DNA of 61,385 bases from CAZKAP01 sp964550895 (lineage in GTDB: Bacteria; Bacteroidota; Bacteroidia; Flavobacteriales; Flavobacteriaceae), in contig CAZKAP010000018.1 in assembly GCA_964550895.1 (NCBI GenBank), forward strand, positions 1-61,385, read 5' to 3'. The position numbers were made by a program, and so were the translations under genes. Under the pieces are notes generated by a model that saw only the letters and a list, made by a program, of their open reading frames with translations, made no database searches and was not told the origin of the DNA. This document shows, one piece after another, positions 36,396-44,709 of this stretch (positions are counted from its first letter, which is position 1; every line of letters starts with the position of its first letter).

Positions 36396-36800
36396 ATGGA
36401 TGCGCACATTAGAACCGTAGGATTCCTGTTTCTCGTACTCTCACTCATCCACCTGATCTTTCCACGATACCTGAAATGGAAGCTGGAACTCAAGAAACTG
36501 AGCCTGTTGAACCGTCAGATGATGATTACCCATACGTTTTTCATTGCCCTGACCGTAATGCTTATGGGACTATTGTGCGTTTTCTATTCCGGGGAGTTGC
36601 TCAATACCTATCTGGGGAATGCCTTGTGCATGGGGTTGGCCCTTTTCTGGACCCTTCGTCTGCTTACCCAACTCTTTGGTTATTCCATGCGACTCTGGCA
36701 GGGACGATCGGCAGAGACCGCAGTTCATGTCATCTACAGTCTGCTGTTGGTCTATGCCAGTGCTGTTTTCTGGATTACGGCACTGGAAATGGAGGTCTAG
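36396..36800 (+). CDS. Conserved four-helix membrane protein, unknown function
   Basis: This 134-residue protein from the ATG at 36396 has four hydrophobic helices (about 6-22, 46-65, 71-92 and 108-130). Motifs include LIHLIFPRYLKWKLEL, LSLLNRQMMITHTFFIALTV and RLLTQLFGYSMRLWQG. The conserved basic and aromatic residues at helix ends suggest a real family, but I cannot name it. A hairpin (GCCGAG/CTCGGC, 36360-36377) lies between it and the preceding gene. Confidence 0.7.
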   Translation: MDAHIRTVGFLFLVLSLIHLIFPRYLKWKLELKKLSLLNRQMMITHTFFIALTVMLMGLLCVFYSGELLNTYLGNALCMGLALFWTLRLLTQLFGYSMRLWQGRSAETAVHVIYSLLLVYASAVFWITALEMEV

Positions 36801-36825
36801 CACGGATGTGCGCTATCGAATCCGA

Positions 36826-37578
36826 TCAGTCGACCCGTATTTCTTCGTTTTCGATGGTGGATAGCAGTTCCAGCTCACCCCGTTCCCATAAAGCAGGCAA
36901 GCTGTCGAGGGGCACCTGCTCGGAAGACGGCTTGAAGTTTTCGTAGTCCTGGAACAGCATACCGTCCATTCTATGTTGCCGGGTAGCCACCCGGAAACGG
37001 ATACCCCCGCCATCGGTTTCGTAACGGTACGCCAGATAATCCACAGTTGAGTCCCGTTCACTGATCCAGTATCGGAATTCGTCCTGATAGTCGGTTCCCC
37101 CGCCCTCCTGACGGAAACCTATATTCAGGGTCTGGAAACGGTTACCGCGGATGCGGGCGACTTCCCCCAATTCACTGACCACGGCTTTATCCTTTAAAGG
37201 TAGTGGGAGCAGAAAAAAATAGGCAACCGAATTGATGGATTCGCTGTATTTAGCAGCCATGCTGTCGCTTACGGCCGTGCGTATCCCATTGACGTGCCGG
37301 CTGAAGGCCCCACTGCTCTTCAGGCTGTCAATAACCACCAGGCTGTCGGAATTCAGGGTGCGGGTGTAGGTGAAGCGGCCTCCAACCCGCAGTATGGTGT
37401 AGTCGTGTTCTCTGAAACCAAAGCTCAGTTTGCGTCCATTGAGTTTTTCGGATCCGTGTGCGGCTACGGAGGAATCGATCCAGTCGCTGGCCGTGAGGGG
37501 GGCATTCCGGTCACAGGCCATAATTGCCAGTGCCAGAAGGCAGGAAAAAGAGACAATGAAGGAACGTCCGAGAGTCAT
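36826..37578 (-). CDS. DUF6503 family lipoprotein
   Basis: This 250-residue protein has a lipoprotein signal (lipobox IMAC) and matches DUF6503: DSSVAAHGSEKLNGRKLSFGF-type start, a VNGIRTAVSD segment, INSVAYFFLLPLPLKD and RYETDGGGIRFRVATRQHRMDG followed by FQDYENFK. The family is common in Bacteroidota and has no assigned function; the fold may resemble LolA/outer-membrane lipoprotein carriers, which is inference. It is monocistronic, convergent with the small membrane protein gene. Confidence 0.8.
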   Translation of the reverse strand: MTLGRSFIVSFSCLLALAIMACDRNAPLTASDWIDSSVAAHGSEKLNGRKLSFGFREHDYTILRVGGRFTYTRTLNSDSLVVIDSLKSSGAFSRHVNGIRTAVSDSMAAKYSESINSVAYFFLLPLPLKDKAVVSELGEVARIRGNRFQTLNIGFRQEGGGTDYQDEFRYWISERDSTVDYLAYRYETDGGGIRFRVATRQHRMDGMLFQDYENFKPSSEQVPLDSLPALWERGELELLSTIENEEIRVD

Positions 37579-37730
37579 ATACCCATTTGTCTAAAAATAT
37601 ACGGAATAGTCCTTAGCCCATCCCACTCCTTACGGATTCGATAAAACTACATCCGTTTACTGGGAATTTCGGAAGGAACTTCGTCTTTCGCAGCAGCTAT
37701 GTCTGTAAATTTTGAGTAGCAACAATTCTT

Positions 37731-37877
37731 TTGCGTATCCTTATTTCCTGCAGCAAGACGCTAAAACGGATCACAGACAGAAAGCCCGCAAAGGCTGATA
37801 TTGATCCCTACAACAAGATGATCGACCGCATACCGGAGGACAACCTGATTTCGGTAGAAGAAGACTCCGGGGATTAA
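37731..37877 (+). CDS. Possible 48-residue small protein
   Basis: A TTG-started frame encodes 48 residues beginning MRILISCSKTLKRITDR and ending PEDNLISVEEDSGD. Its basic N-terminus and acidic C-terminus look protein-like, and its TAA overlaps the rpiA stop by four bases, tail to tail, as other gene pairs in the window do. There is no ATG or recognised family, so it may equally be chance or a remnant. Confidence 0.35.
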   Translation: MRILISCSKTLKRITDRKPAKADIDPYNKMIDRIPEDNLISVEEDSGD

Positions 37878-38581
37878 TTTGCGGGTTGAGGCGTAAACAC
37901 TATGGTGCTATCCTCCTGACCCATAATAATCAGGTCGGCCATACCCAGGAAAAGCCCAGTTTCCACCACTCCGGGTATGGCCGTAATGTCTGTATTGAAT
38001 TTTTTCAGGTCCCGGACGCTCGAGATGTCCACATCCAGGATGTGGTTCCCTTCATCCGTGGTATAAGGGGATCCGTTCTTCAGTCTCAGGTGCGGGTTGA
38101 GCTCCATGGCTACCAGGCGCTCGGCTATCACTCCCGTGGCCAGTGGGATGGTCTCTACAGGAAGCTTGAAAGACCCCAGGTTTTGGGACTTCTTGGAGGA
38201 ATCGCAGATGATCAATGTGATATCGGAGAAGTAGGAAAGGATCTTTTCCCTCAATAATGCACCACCCCCGCCTTTAATCAGATTCAGGTCGGCATCGAAT
38301 TCGTCGGTACCGTCTATATATATATCCAGAAACCGGGCGTCCTCCAGCGTGGTCAGGGGTATATTCAGGGAGCGCGCCTGGGCTGCGGTACGTTCCGAGG
38401 ATGCCACCGCCACGATATCGAGGCCTTTTGCGACTTTCTTCCCGATCAAATCTACTGCGTATGCCGCTGTGGAGCCGGTGCCCAACCCTACCTTCATGCC
38501 ATTTTTTACAAATTTCACAGCATGTTTGGCCGCTAGCGATTTTTCCTTTTCGATCACGTCAATTTGGGTTAATGGTTGCAT
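37874..38581 (-). CDS. rpiA: Ribose-5-phosphate isomerase A
   Basis: RpiA interconverts ribose 5-phosphate and ribulose 5-phosphate in the pentose phosphate pathway. The 235-residue protein carries the family motifs GLGTGSTAAYAVDLIG, IYIDGTDEFDADLNLIKGGGGALLREK and the C-terminal PGVVETGLFLGMADLIIMG. The ATG at 38581 is preferred over a TTG two codons upstream. A perfect -7 element at 38598-38605 would give a leader of about 10 bases. Confidence 0.96.
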   Translation of the reverse strand: MQPLTQIDVIEKEKSLAAKHAVKFVKNGMKVGLGTGSTAAYAVDLIGKKVAKGLDIVAVASSERTAAQARSLNIPLTTLEDARFLDIYIDGTDEFDADLNLIKGGGGALLREKILSYFSDITLIICDSSKKSQNLGSFKLPVETIPLATGVIAERLVAMELNPHLRLKNGSPYTTDEGNHILDVDISSVRDLKKFNTDITAIPGVVETGLFLGMADLIIMGQEDSTIVFTPQPAN

Positions 38582-38597
38582 GTGCAATAATTTATTT

Positions 38598-38605
38598 CAA
38601 AAATA
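38598..38605 (-). promoter_or_regulatory. -7 promoter element for rpiA
   Basis: TATTTTTG on the minus strand matches TAnnTTTG perfectly, 16 bases before the rpiA ATG. No TTG is visible at -33. Confidence 0.45.
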
Positions 38606-38817
38606 ACGCATAATGGATGGAAGACCGTATACCTTCGACGAATGGTGGGGATATGAGGATATGCTAAAAGCGGATTGATACCTAGAAGGCGTGGGAGGTG
38701 ATAATGGCGGATTTTTATGCTCAGGTTATGGCAGAACCTATCCACTGCGCCCTGTGCCAGGAGGGAAAGTTTTGGCACATACGTGGGGCTCTCGCGGACT
38801 GAAGTGCCCTGCCAAAA

Positions 38818-39324
38818 TCAACGGTGGGCCATGGCGTCGTTGGCGCCCGTCCGGAATATCGTAAAGCAAAGCAGCAGCAGTAAAAAAACCAGTTTGCCGA
38901 ACAGCACTTCCCTAAGGGGGAATCCCGTTTGTTGGGCGTCGCCACCCAATGAAAATGTCGATGCAGAGCCGTCCACGGGTAGAGGGTAGCCCACGTTAAG
39001 GTGTATGAATTCATGGGTGTTGCCCAGGTATATCAGGTAGGTAAACCAGGCGGCCATCACCCCTGTAGTAACCAGTAAAAAATTGTTGACGGCATTGTTG
39101 CGAAACCTGCCGAGCAATGCGCGTAAGAAATATACCAGGAAATAACCGATAATCAGAAAGAAGGCGATAAGCAGCACTCCCTCCACCGGGAAGTCCTGAT
39201 CTCCGATACGTATGTGCAGGGCAGGGGAAAGGGGGGCATTTCCCGTAAGCAGGCACAGATAATAGTACAGGCCAGACAGCACGACACCGGTTCCCAGAAA
39301 CCCAATGAGCTCTCGTATTTTCAT
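38818..39324 (-). CDS. Four-helix membrane protein, unknown function
   Basis: The 168-residue protein has hydrophobic segments near residues 8-26, 48-68, 83-100 and 141-158. A soluble loop (DGSASTFSLGGDAQQTGFP) lies before the last helix. An 'LGNTHEFIHLNVGYPLP' stretch follows the third helix. I do not recognise a family. The gene stands alone between rpiA and the tandem 155-residue genes. Confidence 0.6.
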   Translation of the reverse strand: MKIRELIGFLGTGVVLSGLYYYLCLLTGNAPLSPALHIRIGDQDFPVEGVLLIAFFLIIGYFLVYFLRALLGRFRNNAVNNFLLVTTGVMAAWFTYLIYLGNTHEFIHLNVGYPLPVDGSASTFSLGGDAQQTGFPLREVLFGKLVFLLLLLCFTIFRTGANDAMAHR

Positions 39325-39455
39325 GATGGGGTGGTTGGTCCTATTTGCTTACAGGCCTAACGGCTTGCAAGGCTGGAATTTAACAACTTTTTGCTTCCGT
39401 TCATAACGAAAGCATCTAATTTCCTTTCAATAGCCGTCAAATTCGCCAAGTCGCC

Positions 39456-39923
39456 TCAGAACGCCTTTACTCTATTGTCTCCTTCCATCAGGTACACCAT
39501 GGACTCGTCGGATCGGAAGGTAAACCCAATCAATATGTGATGGGATTCGCCTGTAGCCTGGTTCTGCAGGGTGCCCATGGAAATTACCAGGCTGGCGCCG
39601 TTCATGTAACCGTCACCCCAGAGGTTTTGTATCAATTGGGTGGCCATCATGGCCACTTCCTTGGAGTTTAGTCGAACCTCCCCCCTTTTTTCCAGATATG
39701 TGACTACGTCGAAGGTAAGTCCGGCGTATTTCTCGGCTACGGCTTCATAGAAATCTCTGTAGGTATGTCCTACGGCCTTAAGAAAGAGCGGGGTTCGGAT
39801 ATATCCATCCTCGTCGAGCAAATCCGACGAAGTAGTAAGTATAAAGAATATTCCCAGGTCCTCGGCGGGGACCGATACGGTTTCGTGGGACTTTACAATT
39901 TGTACTTTGTACTCTGAAAGCAT
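39456..39923 (-). CDS. Uncharacterised 155-residue protein, paralogue B
   Basis: This soluble protein has no signal peptide or membrane segment. It aligns over its full length with the upstream 155-residue protein: a YKVQIVKSHE strand, FFILTTSSDLLDEDGYIR, THTYRDF-like segment (GHTYRDFYEA), FDVVTYLE, and the best-conserved end NQATGESHHILIGFTFRSDESMVYL. The pattern suggests an alpha/beta fold with a shared core. No family is recognised. It is the last gene of a three-gene minus-strand cassette, 50 bases after its paralogue. Confidence 0.7.
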   Translation of the reverse strand: MLSEYKVQIVKSHETVSVPAEDLGIFFILTTSSDLLDEDGYIRTPLFLKAVGHTYRDFYEAVAEKYAGLTFDVVTYLEKRGEVRLNSKEVAMMATQLIQNLWGDGYMNGASLVISMGTLQNQATGESHHILIGFTFRSDESMVYLMEGDNRVKAF

Positions 39924-39973
39924 GTTAGGAATTTAGGTGTATTCGCAACAGCCCTAACCCATAGGTGTCACCA

Positions 39974-40441
39974 TTACATAGGACGGACACCCTGATTGCT
40001 GTCCAGTATGTAGATCGTACGCTTGCTAGATCGTACAGTAAAACCGGCCAGCATGTGATAAACCTCCCCAGAGGCCTTATTTTCCATATACACCTGAGCC
40101 TTAATGGCCGAATGGTTCTGAAGCAGCCCCTGGTCAGTTAGCGTATTCAGTAAACTTGTCGTCTTCCGGCTGAGATCGGTATGGGTAAAATCGGTGGAAA
40201 GGGAAGGATCGTATATGGTGACGATTTCGAATTCCCTGTTGCGTTTATCACTGGAAATCTCGGGTGCCAGATCCCTGAAGGTAGTGGACAGGATTTCCGA
40301 GAACACCTCCGGACGCACATTGCCCCGGGCATCCAGGACTTCCTTGCTGCTGGTGATCACGAAAAAGCAGTCGATATTGCGAACTTTGATTTTGAGTTCG
40401 CTCCCTTCCTGTACCACTTCTACTTTATAGGACTGTGACAT
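39974..40441 (-). CDS. Uncharacterised 155-residue protein, paralogue A
   Basis: This protein has the same length and element order as the 39456-39923 product: YKVEVVQEGSEL, FFVITSSKEVLDARGNVR, TFRDLAPE, FEIVTIYD and ENKASGEVYHMLAGFTVRSSKRTIYIL. Residues in the FFxxTSSxxxLD and ASGExxHxLxGFTxRS motifs are identical in both, so these may form an active or binding site. It starts 16 bases after the stop of the 282-residue protein. No function can be assigned. Confidence 0.7.
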   Translation of the reverse strand: MSQSYKVEVVQEGSELKIKVRNIDCFFVITSSKEVLDARGNVRPEVFSEILSTTFRDLAPEISSDKRNREFEIVTIYDPSLSTDFTHTDLSRKTTSLLNTLTDQGLLQNHSAIKAQVYMENKASGEVYHMLAGFTVRSSKRTIYILDSNQGVRPM

Positions 40442-40457
40442 GGATTTACCTTTTCAA

Positions 40458-41306
40458 TTACTGGCGATTCAGTCGTTTAAAGTTCAGCATTTTCCTTCCC
40501 TGACCAAAACTCCTGACCGTCCAGGGGGTCGTTTTCTTTTCGGAGTTTAGCAGAGATTTCAGGCGTCGCTTTTGGCGAACCACCCGTACGCCAGGGTTGT
40601 GGTAAATGCCCTCAAGGGGCAGGCTGGTACGCGAAACCTGTATACTACCGGGCTGATAGTCCTCCGCTGTTTCGGCAAATTCTATGGCATGGGTGATTTC
40701 TCCAAGGTCCAAAGCCGTAAAAGTACTCTCCAGGGTACGGAAGTGATGGACGTTTTCATTTCTGCGCAGCCCAAATAGCTCAACCTCCTCAGGTTCAGTT
40801 TCTATTCTTCCGCCAAGCGCGCTTCGGTATAGGGAGCCTTGAGATACTTTCTTGCCTCCCCCGAAGTGGCAGGCCAGCGTGGTCTCCATAAAGGGCAGGG
40901 CATCTTTCTCGGCGCCCCAGAGCATGAGTTCCCACTTATGGGTATCGGGATGGAGGTACAGACCCAAACGGATGTCCTTAATGCAAATGGTCTCGGCCGT
41001 GTCTTCGGCTTTTCGAATGAAGGAAAGACTCCCGAGCACCCTTCGGGCCGCCTTTTCCGACTCAAATGCGAAGCGAAAAAAGGGCCAGGGCCGGGCATCG
41101 TCTTCACCCGCTGTGATGAGCGAGATTTCCAGATCGGAATGGGTGGGTATCTCCAGGGCTTCGTCCATGGACAGGTCCGAACGGAGCACACGGGCTACTT
41201 CGCCGCGGTCAAAAAGAAGCTGACCCCTGCGATCATAGGAGGTGATCTTTTCGGTTCGTTTCTTAAGTCGAATTTTCTTAAGCTGGAACGTCCTTTTCAT
41301 TTTCAC
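40458..41306 (-). CDS. Uncharacterised 282-residue basic protein
   Basis: The protein begins with a strongly basic stretch (MKMKRTFQLKKIRLKKRTEK) and ends in KMLNFKRLNRQ; it has no signal peptide or membrane helix. The middle has alternating strands, such as LEISLITAGEDD, ICIKDIRLGLYLHPDTHKWE and MLWGAEKDALPFMETTLACHF, and a histidine-containing acidic helix ALDLGEITHAIEFAE. I do not recognise any family. It leads a compact operon with the two 155-residue paralogues, which suggests the three act together. Start could also be the ATG at 41300. Confidence 0.65.
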   Translation of the reverse strand: MKMKRTFQLKKIRLKKRTEKITSYDRRGQLLFDRGEVARVLRSDLSMDEALEIPTHSDLEISLITAGEDDARPWPFFRFAFESEKAARRVLGSLSFIRKAEDTAETICIKDIRLGLYLHPDTHKWELMLWGAEKDALPFMETTLACHFGGGKKVSQGSLYRSALGGRIETEPEEVELFGLRRNENVHHFRTLESTFTALDLGEITHAIEFAETAEDYQPGSIQVSRTSLPLEGIYHNPGVRVVRQKRRLKSLLNSEKKTTPWTVRSFGQGRKMLNFKRLNRQ

Positions 41307-41429
41307 AAGTGAGCATCACAAGATACTATTTCTGATGAAATAGCCCCGGTTTCTACTGAAAAAATGAGGCTTTAAGGAATTGTCCGACAAGGCTTATGGA
41401 AATCGCACAGTCGAGGGAATACTGGCCTG

Positions 41430-42161
41430 CTAACTCAGTAACATGAAGACCGCCCCAATGGCGGTTACGGCTATGATGAAGATGCGATACGGCTTTTCCG
41501 GGACGAATCGCACCACGCCTATACCGGCGAGCAGCCCGAGGAACAGGAAAGGCACCATCTTGAGGTCGATAAGCAGGGTATCCGCATCTATGGTCTTCCA
41601 GATCCAGATGTGTAGGGGCAACTTGACCAGGTTGGTGATCAGGAACAGCCAGGCCGCCGTGCCGATAAACTCATTCTTAGGCAGGCGGAGCCCCAAAAAG
41701 TAAAGGTTGCTGAAGGAACCGGCCAGGTTGCCCAGCATGGTGGTGATTCCGGCCAGTATACCCATGCTGATGGTAAACGATAGTGGGAGCTTGCGTTGCC
41801 CGACCCTTCTGTCCCGGACGATGAGCAGGATCAGGCTGAGAATGACGATACCGGCAAATACGTAATGAAAACCCCGGGGAGTAACTTGTTTTCCCAGCCA
41901 GGTTCCCAGTCCGATCCCCAGCAGCATCAGGGGCATAAAGCGCAATAAGTGGTTCCAGCGGGTGTGACGGTTGTAATAGCTCACGGCAAAGATGTCCCCG
42001 GCGACTAGCAGGGGCATGATGATACCCGTGGATGGGAAGGCCCCGAAACTCATGGCCATCAGAGAAACGTTGAGAACCGAAAGGCCCTTAAGTCCGGCCT
42101 TGGAGATGCCCAGCAGGAAGGCGGCGATATAAGCGTAAAGGGGCAGGTCGAGTTCGAACAC
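41430..42161 (-). CDS. TauE/SafE family (sulfite exporter-like) permease
   Basis: The product has about 243 residues and seven or eight hydrophobic helices. The TauE/SafE signatures are AAFLLGISKAGLKGL at the N-terminus and ITTMLGNLAGSFSNLYFLGLRLPK in the second half, each preceding a proline-containing helix. The family exports sulfite or organosulfur anions; the substrate here is unknown. No ATG is available: GTG at 42161 or TTG at 42164 gives a natural N-terminus (FELDLPLYAYIAA), and the frame is open to a TTG at 42221. Confidence 0.85.
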   Translation of the reverse strand: MFELDLPLYAYIAAFLLGISKAGLKGLSVLNVSLMAMSFGAFPSTGIIMPLLVAGDIFAVSYYNRHTRWNHLLRFMPLMLLGIGLGTWLGKQVTPRGFHYVFAGIVILSLILLIVRDRRVGQRKLPLSFTISMGILAGITTMLGNLAGSFSNLYFLGLRLPKNEFIGTAAWLFLITNLVKLPLHIWIWKTIDADTLLIDLKMVPFLFLGLLAGIGVVRFVPEKPYRIFIIAVTAIGAVFMLLS

Positions 42162-42164
42162 CAA

Positions 42165-42562
42165 CCGGGATTTTGAGCGAAGATGATAAAAATTGCGGGC
42201 ATGGGAGAATTCCAGAATCAACAGAACGAATTTCCTGCAAGGGGTTTGCAGTGGGGCCGGCTAGGTTTGATACAAGTTTTAGCGGGTACTGGCCCGCATC
42301 GAGTTGGGGAAAAGGGAATACTGGGTGTCCCATATCGAATAAACCGTTCATCGTACTACACAGGTTAATGGGGCGCCCGTTTCCCTTTTTTTAAAATTTC
42401 CGGTGACTCTTCATACCCCCGGCGGACGGCTTATCGAGTATCCCTTTATATTTCCGTTAACATTCCGGACGTGCTTTAAATTTTACTTATATTCTGCCGT
42501 ATTTGGGCGTACTCCAATCCTTCGCAAGCGACAGGAACGGGGAGTCGGCACGAAACAGGGCA
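42165..42562. other. Intergenic region upstream of the conflict locus
   Basis: About 400 bases without a convincing gene, between the divergent TauE gene and the EAD-like protein gene. A GGGCGCCC palindrome near 42372 is followed by a T-rich tract (42386-42392). AT-rich sequence at 42470-42495 is the likely promoter zone, but no perfect TAnnTTTG is present. The frame of the next gene is open back to a TTG at 42503. Confidence 0.5.
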
Positions 42563-43732
42563 ATGGACGCGATTAGTCGATTTAAAGGCGGAATAAAGGA
42601 TATGATCAAGCACAACCTCTATTACGAGGTAGGGGAGGTGCTGGACAAGGATCTCTATAGCCACGAAATGTATAACGATGCGTTGCTATTGGTGAGTCAG
42701 ATCAATGAACTGATGGCCAAAAAAGAGGATCTAGGCTTGTCCATTTCCGATATTCTCGATCGACATGCACTGGATTCTCCCATCAAAGTAGAAACCCTCG
42801 AGGATGTCAGGGTGCAGCTGAACGACCTCAAGAGCCGTATCCTGGGATTTGTCGACATCCTGGAGTTTGAACCCGGATGGGTGGTGAATCTGGATCGGAT
42901 CAATGGATACCTCAAATGGGTGGAGGAGCGTCAGCCACATGCCCTGGACCCTGATGAACGGTATACCTGCGACCGCTACGACTCGGTCAGCACATTTCGT
43001 TCCCGCTTCAACCAGAGCGATGCCAAGAAACGCTTCTACTTTATCATGGGTGAGGATCGGGAGTCTCCCCGTGGTTTATACAAGCGACTGGGGAAGAAAG
43101 AAATACCCCAATATTTTCGGCCCGCCACGGGACCTCTGCCATCCATTCATCTGGAACCTGAGATCAAGATTAAACAATACAACCGCACCAACCTCCTCAA
43201 GGAGCTCTATTCCATACTTCAGCTGGATGTAAACATTCGATCGCTGGAGGATGCCAATTTTTCCGATCTCAAGGATAGTCCAAAGATCGAGGAAGAAGAA
43301 GCCATCGTCATCGGTTTCCTGAAGAGGGTCGAGAACTGGACGGAGCATTCCGCAGCCTTGCTCGAGTGGTTTATCAATGACTTCTGCCAGGCGGCCTGGA
43401 GCGAAAAGGCTCCTACGTTTATCTTTATTTTCCAGATCGTCTATCCGTCTTCCGAAAACGGAAAGCCAAGCCGTTCCATGCGCCGAAAGATCAAAAGGAT
43501 TCGCAAGGCGTTGAACCGCATAGGTAACCTGACTCTGTTGGGGGACCTTCCACCGGTAAAGCGCACCGATATAAGGAGCTGGGTTGAAAAACACGTAGAG
43601 CGGGAGAGCTATGGAAAAAGGGAGGCGCTCATCGAAGCTCATTTCGGAACGGGAAACACCTTCCATATGCACCAGGTAGAGGATACCCTAAGCCAGATCA
43701 TTCAAGAACACAATCAGAAGAAATACAACTAG
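42563..43732 (+). CDS. Effector-associated-domain-like plus putative inactive-STAND protein
   Basis: From the ATG at 42563 the product has 389 residues. Residues about 8-100 are a helical domain resembling effector-associated domains (EAD11-like): IKHNLYYEVGEVLDKDL, then YNDALLLVSQINELMAKKEDLG and later VQLNDLKSRILGFVDIL. The C-terminal region (about 200-380) contains EEEEAIVIGFLKRV, a WF helix, and a hydrophobic APTFIFIFQIVYP strand followed by a basic helix. This fits the inactive-STAND (iSTAND) type that accompanies EADs, recognised by pattern only. No Walker motifs are present. MoxR starts two bases after its stop, so they are co-expressed. Its likely role is adaptor or sensor that recruits effectors. 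Confidence 0.65.
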   Translation: MDAISRFKGGIKDMIKHNLYYEVGEVLDKDLYSHEMYNDALLLVSQINELMAKKEDLGLSISDILDRHALDSPIKVETLEDVRVQLNDLKSRILGFVDILEFEPGWVVNLDRINGYLKWVEERQPHALDPDERYTCDRYDSVSTFRSRFNQSDAKKRFYFIMGEDRESPRGLYKRLGKKEIPQYFRPATGPLPSIHLEPEIKIKQYNRTNLLKELYSILQLDVNIRSLEDANFSDLKDSPKIEEEEAIVIGFLKRVENWTEHSAALLEWFINDFCQAAWSEKAPTFIFIFQIVYPSSENGKPSRSMRRKIKRIRKALNRIGNLTLLGDLPPVKRTDIRSWVEKHVERESYGKREALIEAHFGTGNTFHMHQVEDTLSQIIQEHNQKKYN

Positions 43733-43734
43733 GA

Positions 43735-44700
43735 ATGGAAAACCGGAACATACAAATCGATCCCAGGGCCATCGGCAGCGCCAAGCTGGTGCCCAAGAGT
43801 GAGAATTACATACTCAGCGGGGAGCTGAAGGCCGCCGTGGAGGTTGCCTTGCGCCTGGGGCAGCCGCTGTTGCTCACCGGTGAGCCCGGCACGGGAAAGA
43901 CCCGACTGGCGTATAAAATCGCTTCGGATCTCGCGGCGACTTCCAGCGACTTCCTGCCGGAGCCATTGATATTTAACACCAAGACTACGTCCACGGCCTC
44001 GGACCTGTTTTACACCTACGATGCCATCCGTCACTTCCAGGATGCCAGCATTCGACGGGAATCCGGTACGGGCGGCGTCGAGGTAACCGACTATATACAG
44101 TTGCAGGCGATGGGAAAGGCCATTGGGCTTACCAATCCTGAAGTACTGGCCGGAGGGAACTTCCTGCCCGAGGCCGCCGAACGCTCACGGAGTTCGGTGG
44201 TACTGATCGACGAGATCGATAAGGCTCCCCGGGATTTTCCCAACGACATCCTGAACGAACTGGAAAACTACGAATTCCAGATCAAGGAAGATAACAACCG
44301 CCGGGTAACCAAGGGGGACGGCCAAAACATCGTGGTGGTCATGACGAGCAATTCGGAGCGCAACCTGCCGGATGCCTTTTTGAGGCGCTGTGTATTCTAT
44401 CACATACCCTTCCCGAGTAACGAGCAGTTACTGGAAATCGCCAAGAGCCACCTGGGCGATTCCAATCCCTACGCCAACGGTTCGCTGATCGATTATTTCA
44501 CCCAACTCCGCAGCATGGTAATTCGAAAGAAGCCAGCTACGGCTGAGCTGATCGCCTGGCTCAAGATATTGGAAATGGACGATTTTCTCAAGGATCCCAA
44601 GGTGGACTTCAACAACCTGACCGAGGAACAGAAGTACATACTGGAATACAGCCATTCCATACTGATCAAGACGGCCGAAGACCTGGAACGCATCCGTTAA
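43735..44700 (+). CDS. MoxR-type AAA+ ATPase
   Basis: The 321-residue protein is a complete MoxR-family AAA+ ATPase: Walker A GEPGTGKT (49-56), Walker B VVLIDEID (155-162), sensor-1 TSN (204-206), an arginine-finger segment AFLRRC (214-219) and a C-terminal lid with KPATAELIAWL. MoxR ATPases act as chaperone-like remodellers that work with a vWA-domain partner, which is encoded by the next gene, nine bases downstream. The insertion IRRESGTGGVEVTDYIQL between the Walker motifs is typical of the MoxR branch in conflict systems. It probably forms a hexamer in the cytoplasm. Confidence 0.93.
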   Translation: MENRNIQIDPRAIGSAKLVPKSENYILSGELKAAVEVALRLGQPLLLTGEPGTGKTRLAYKIASDLAATSSDFLPEPLIFNTKTTSTASDLFYTYDAIRHFQDASIRRESGTGGVEVTDYIQLQAMGKAIGLTNPEVLAGGNFLPEAAERSRSSVVLIDEIDKAPRDFPNDILNELENYEFQIKEDNNRRVTKGDGQNIVVVMTSNSERNLPDAFLRRCVFYHIPFPSNEQLLEIAKSHLGDSNPYANGSLIDYFTQLRSMVIRKKPATAELIAWLKILEMDDFLKDPKVDFNNLTEEQKYILEYSHSILIKTAEDLERIR

Positions 44701-44709
44701 ACCACTCTT

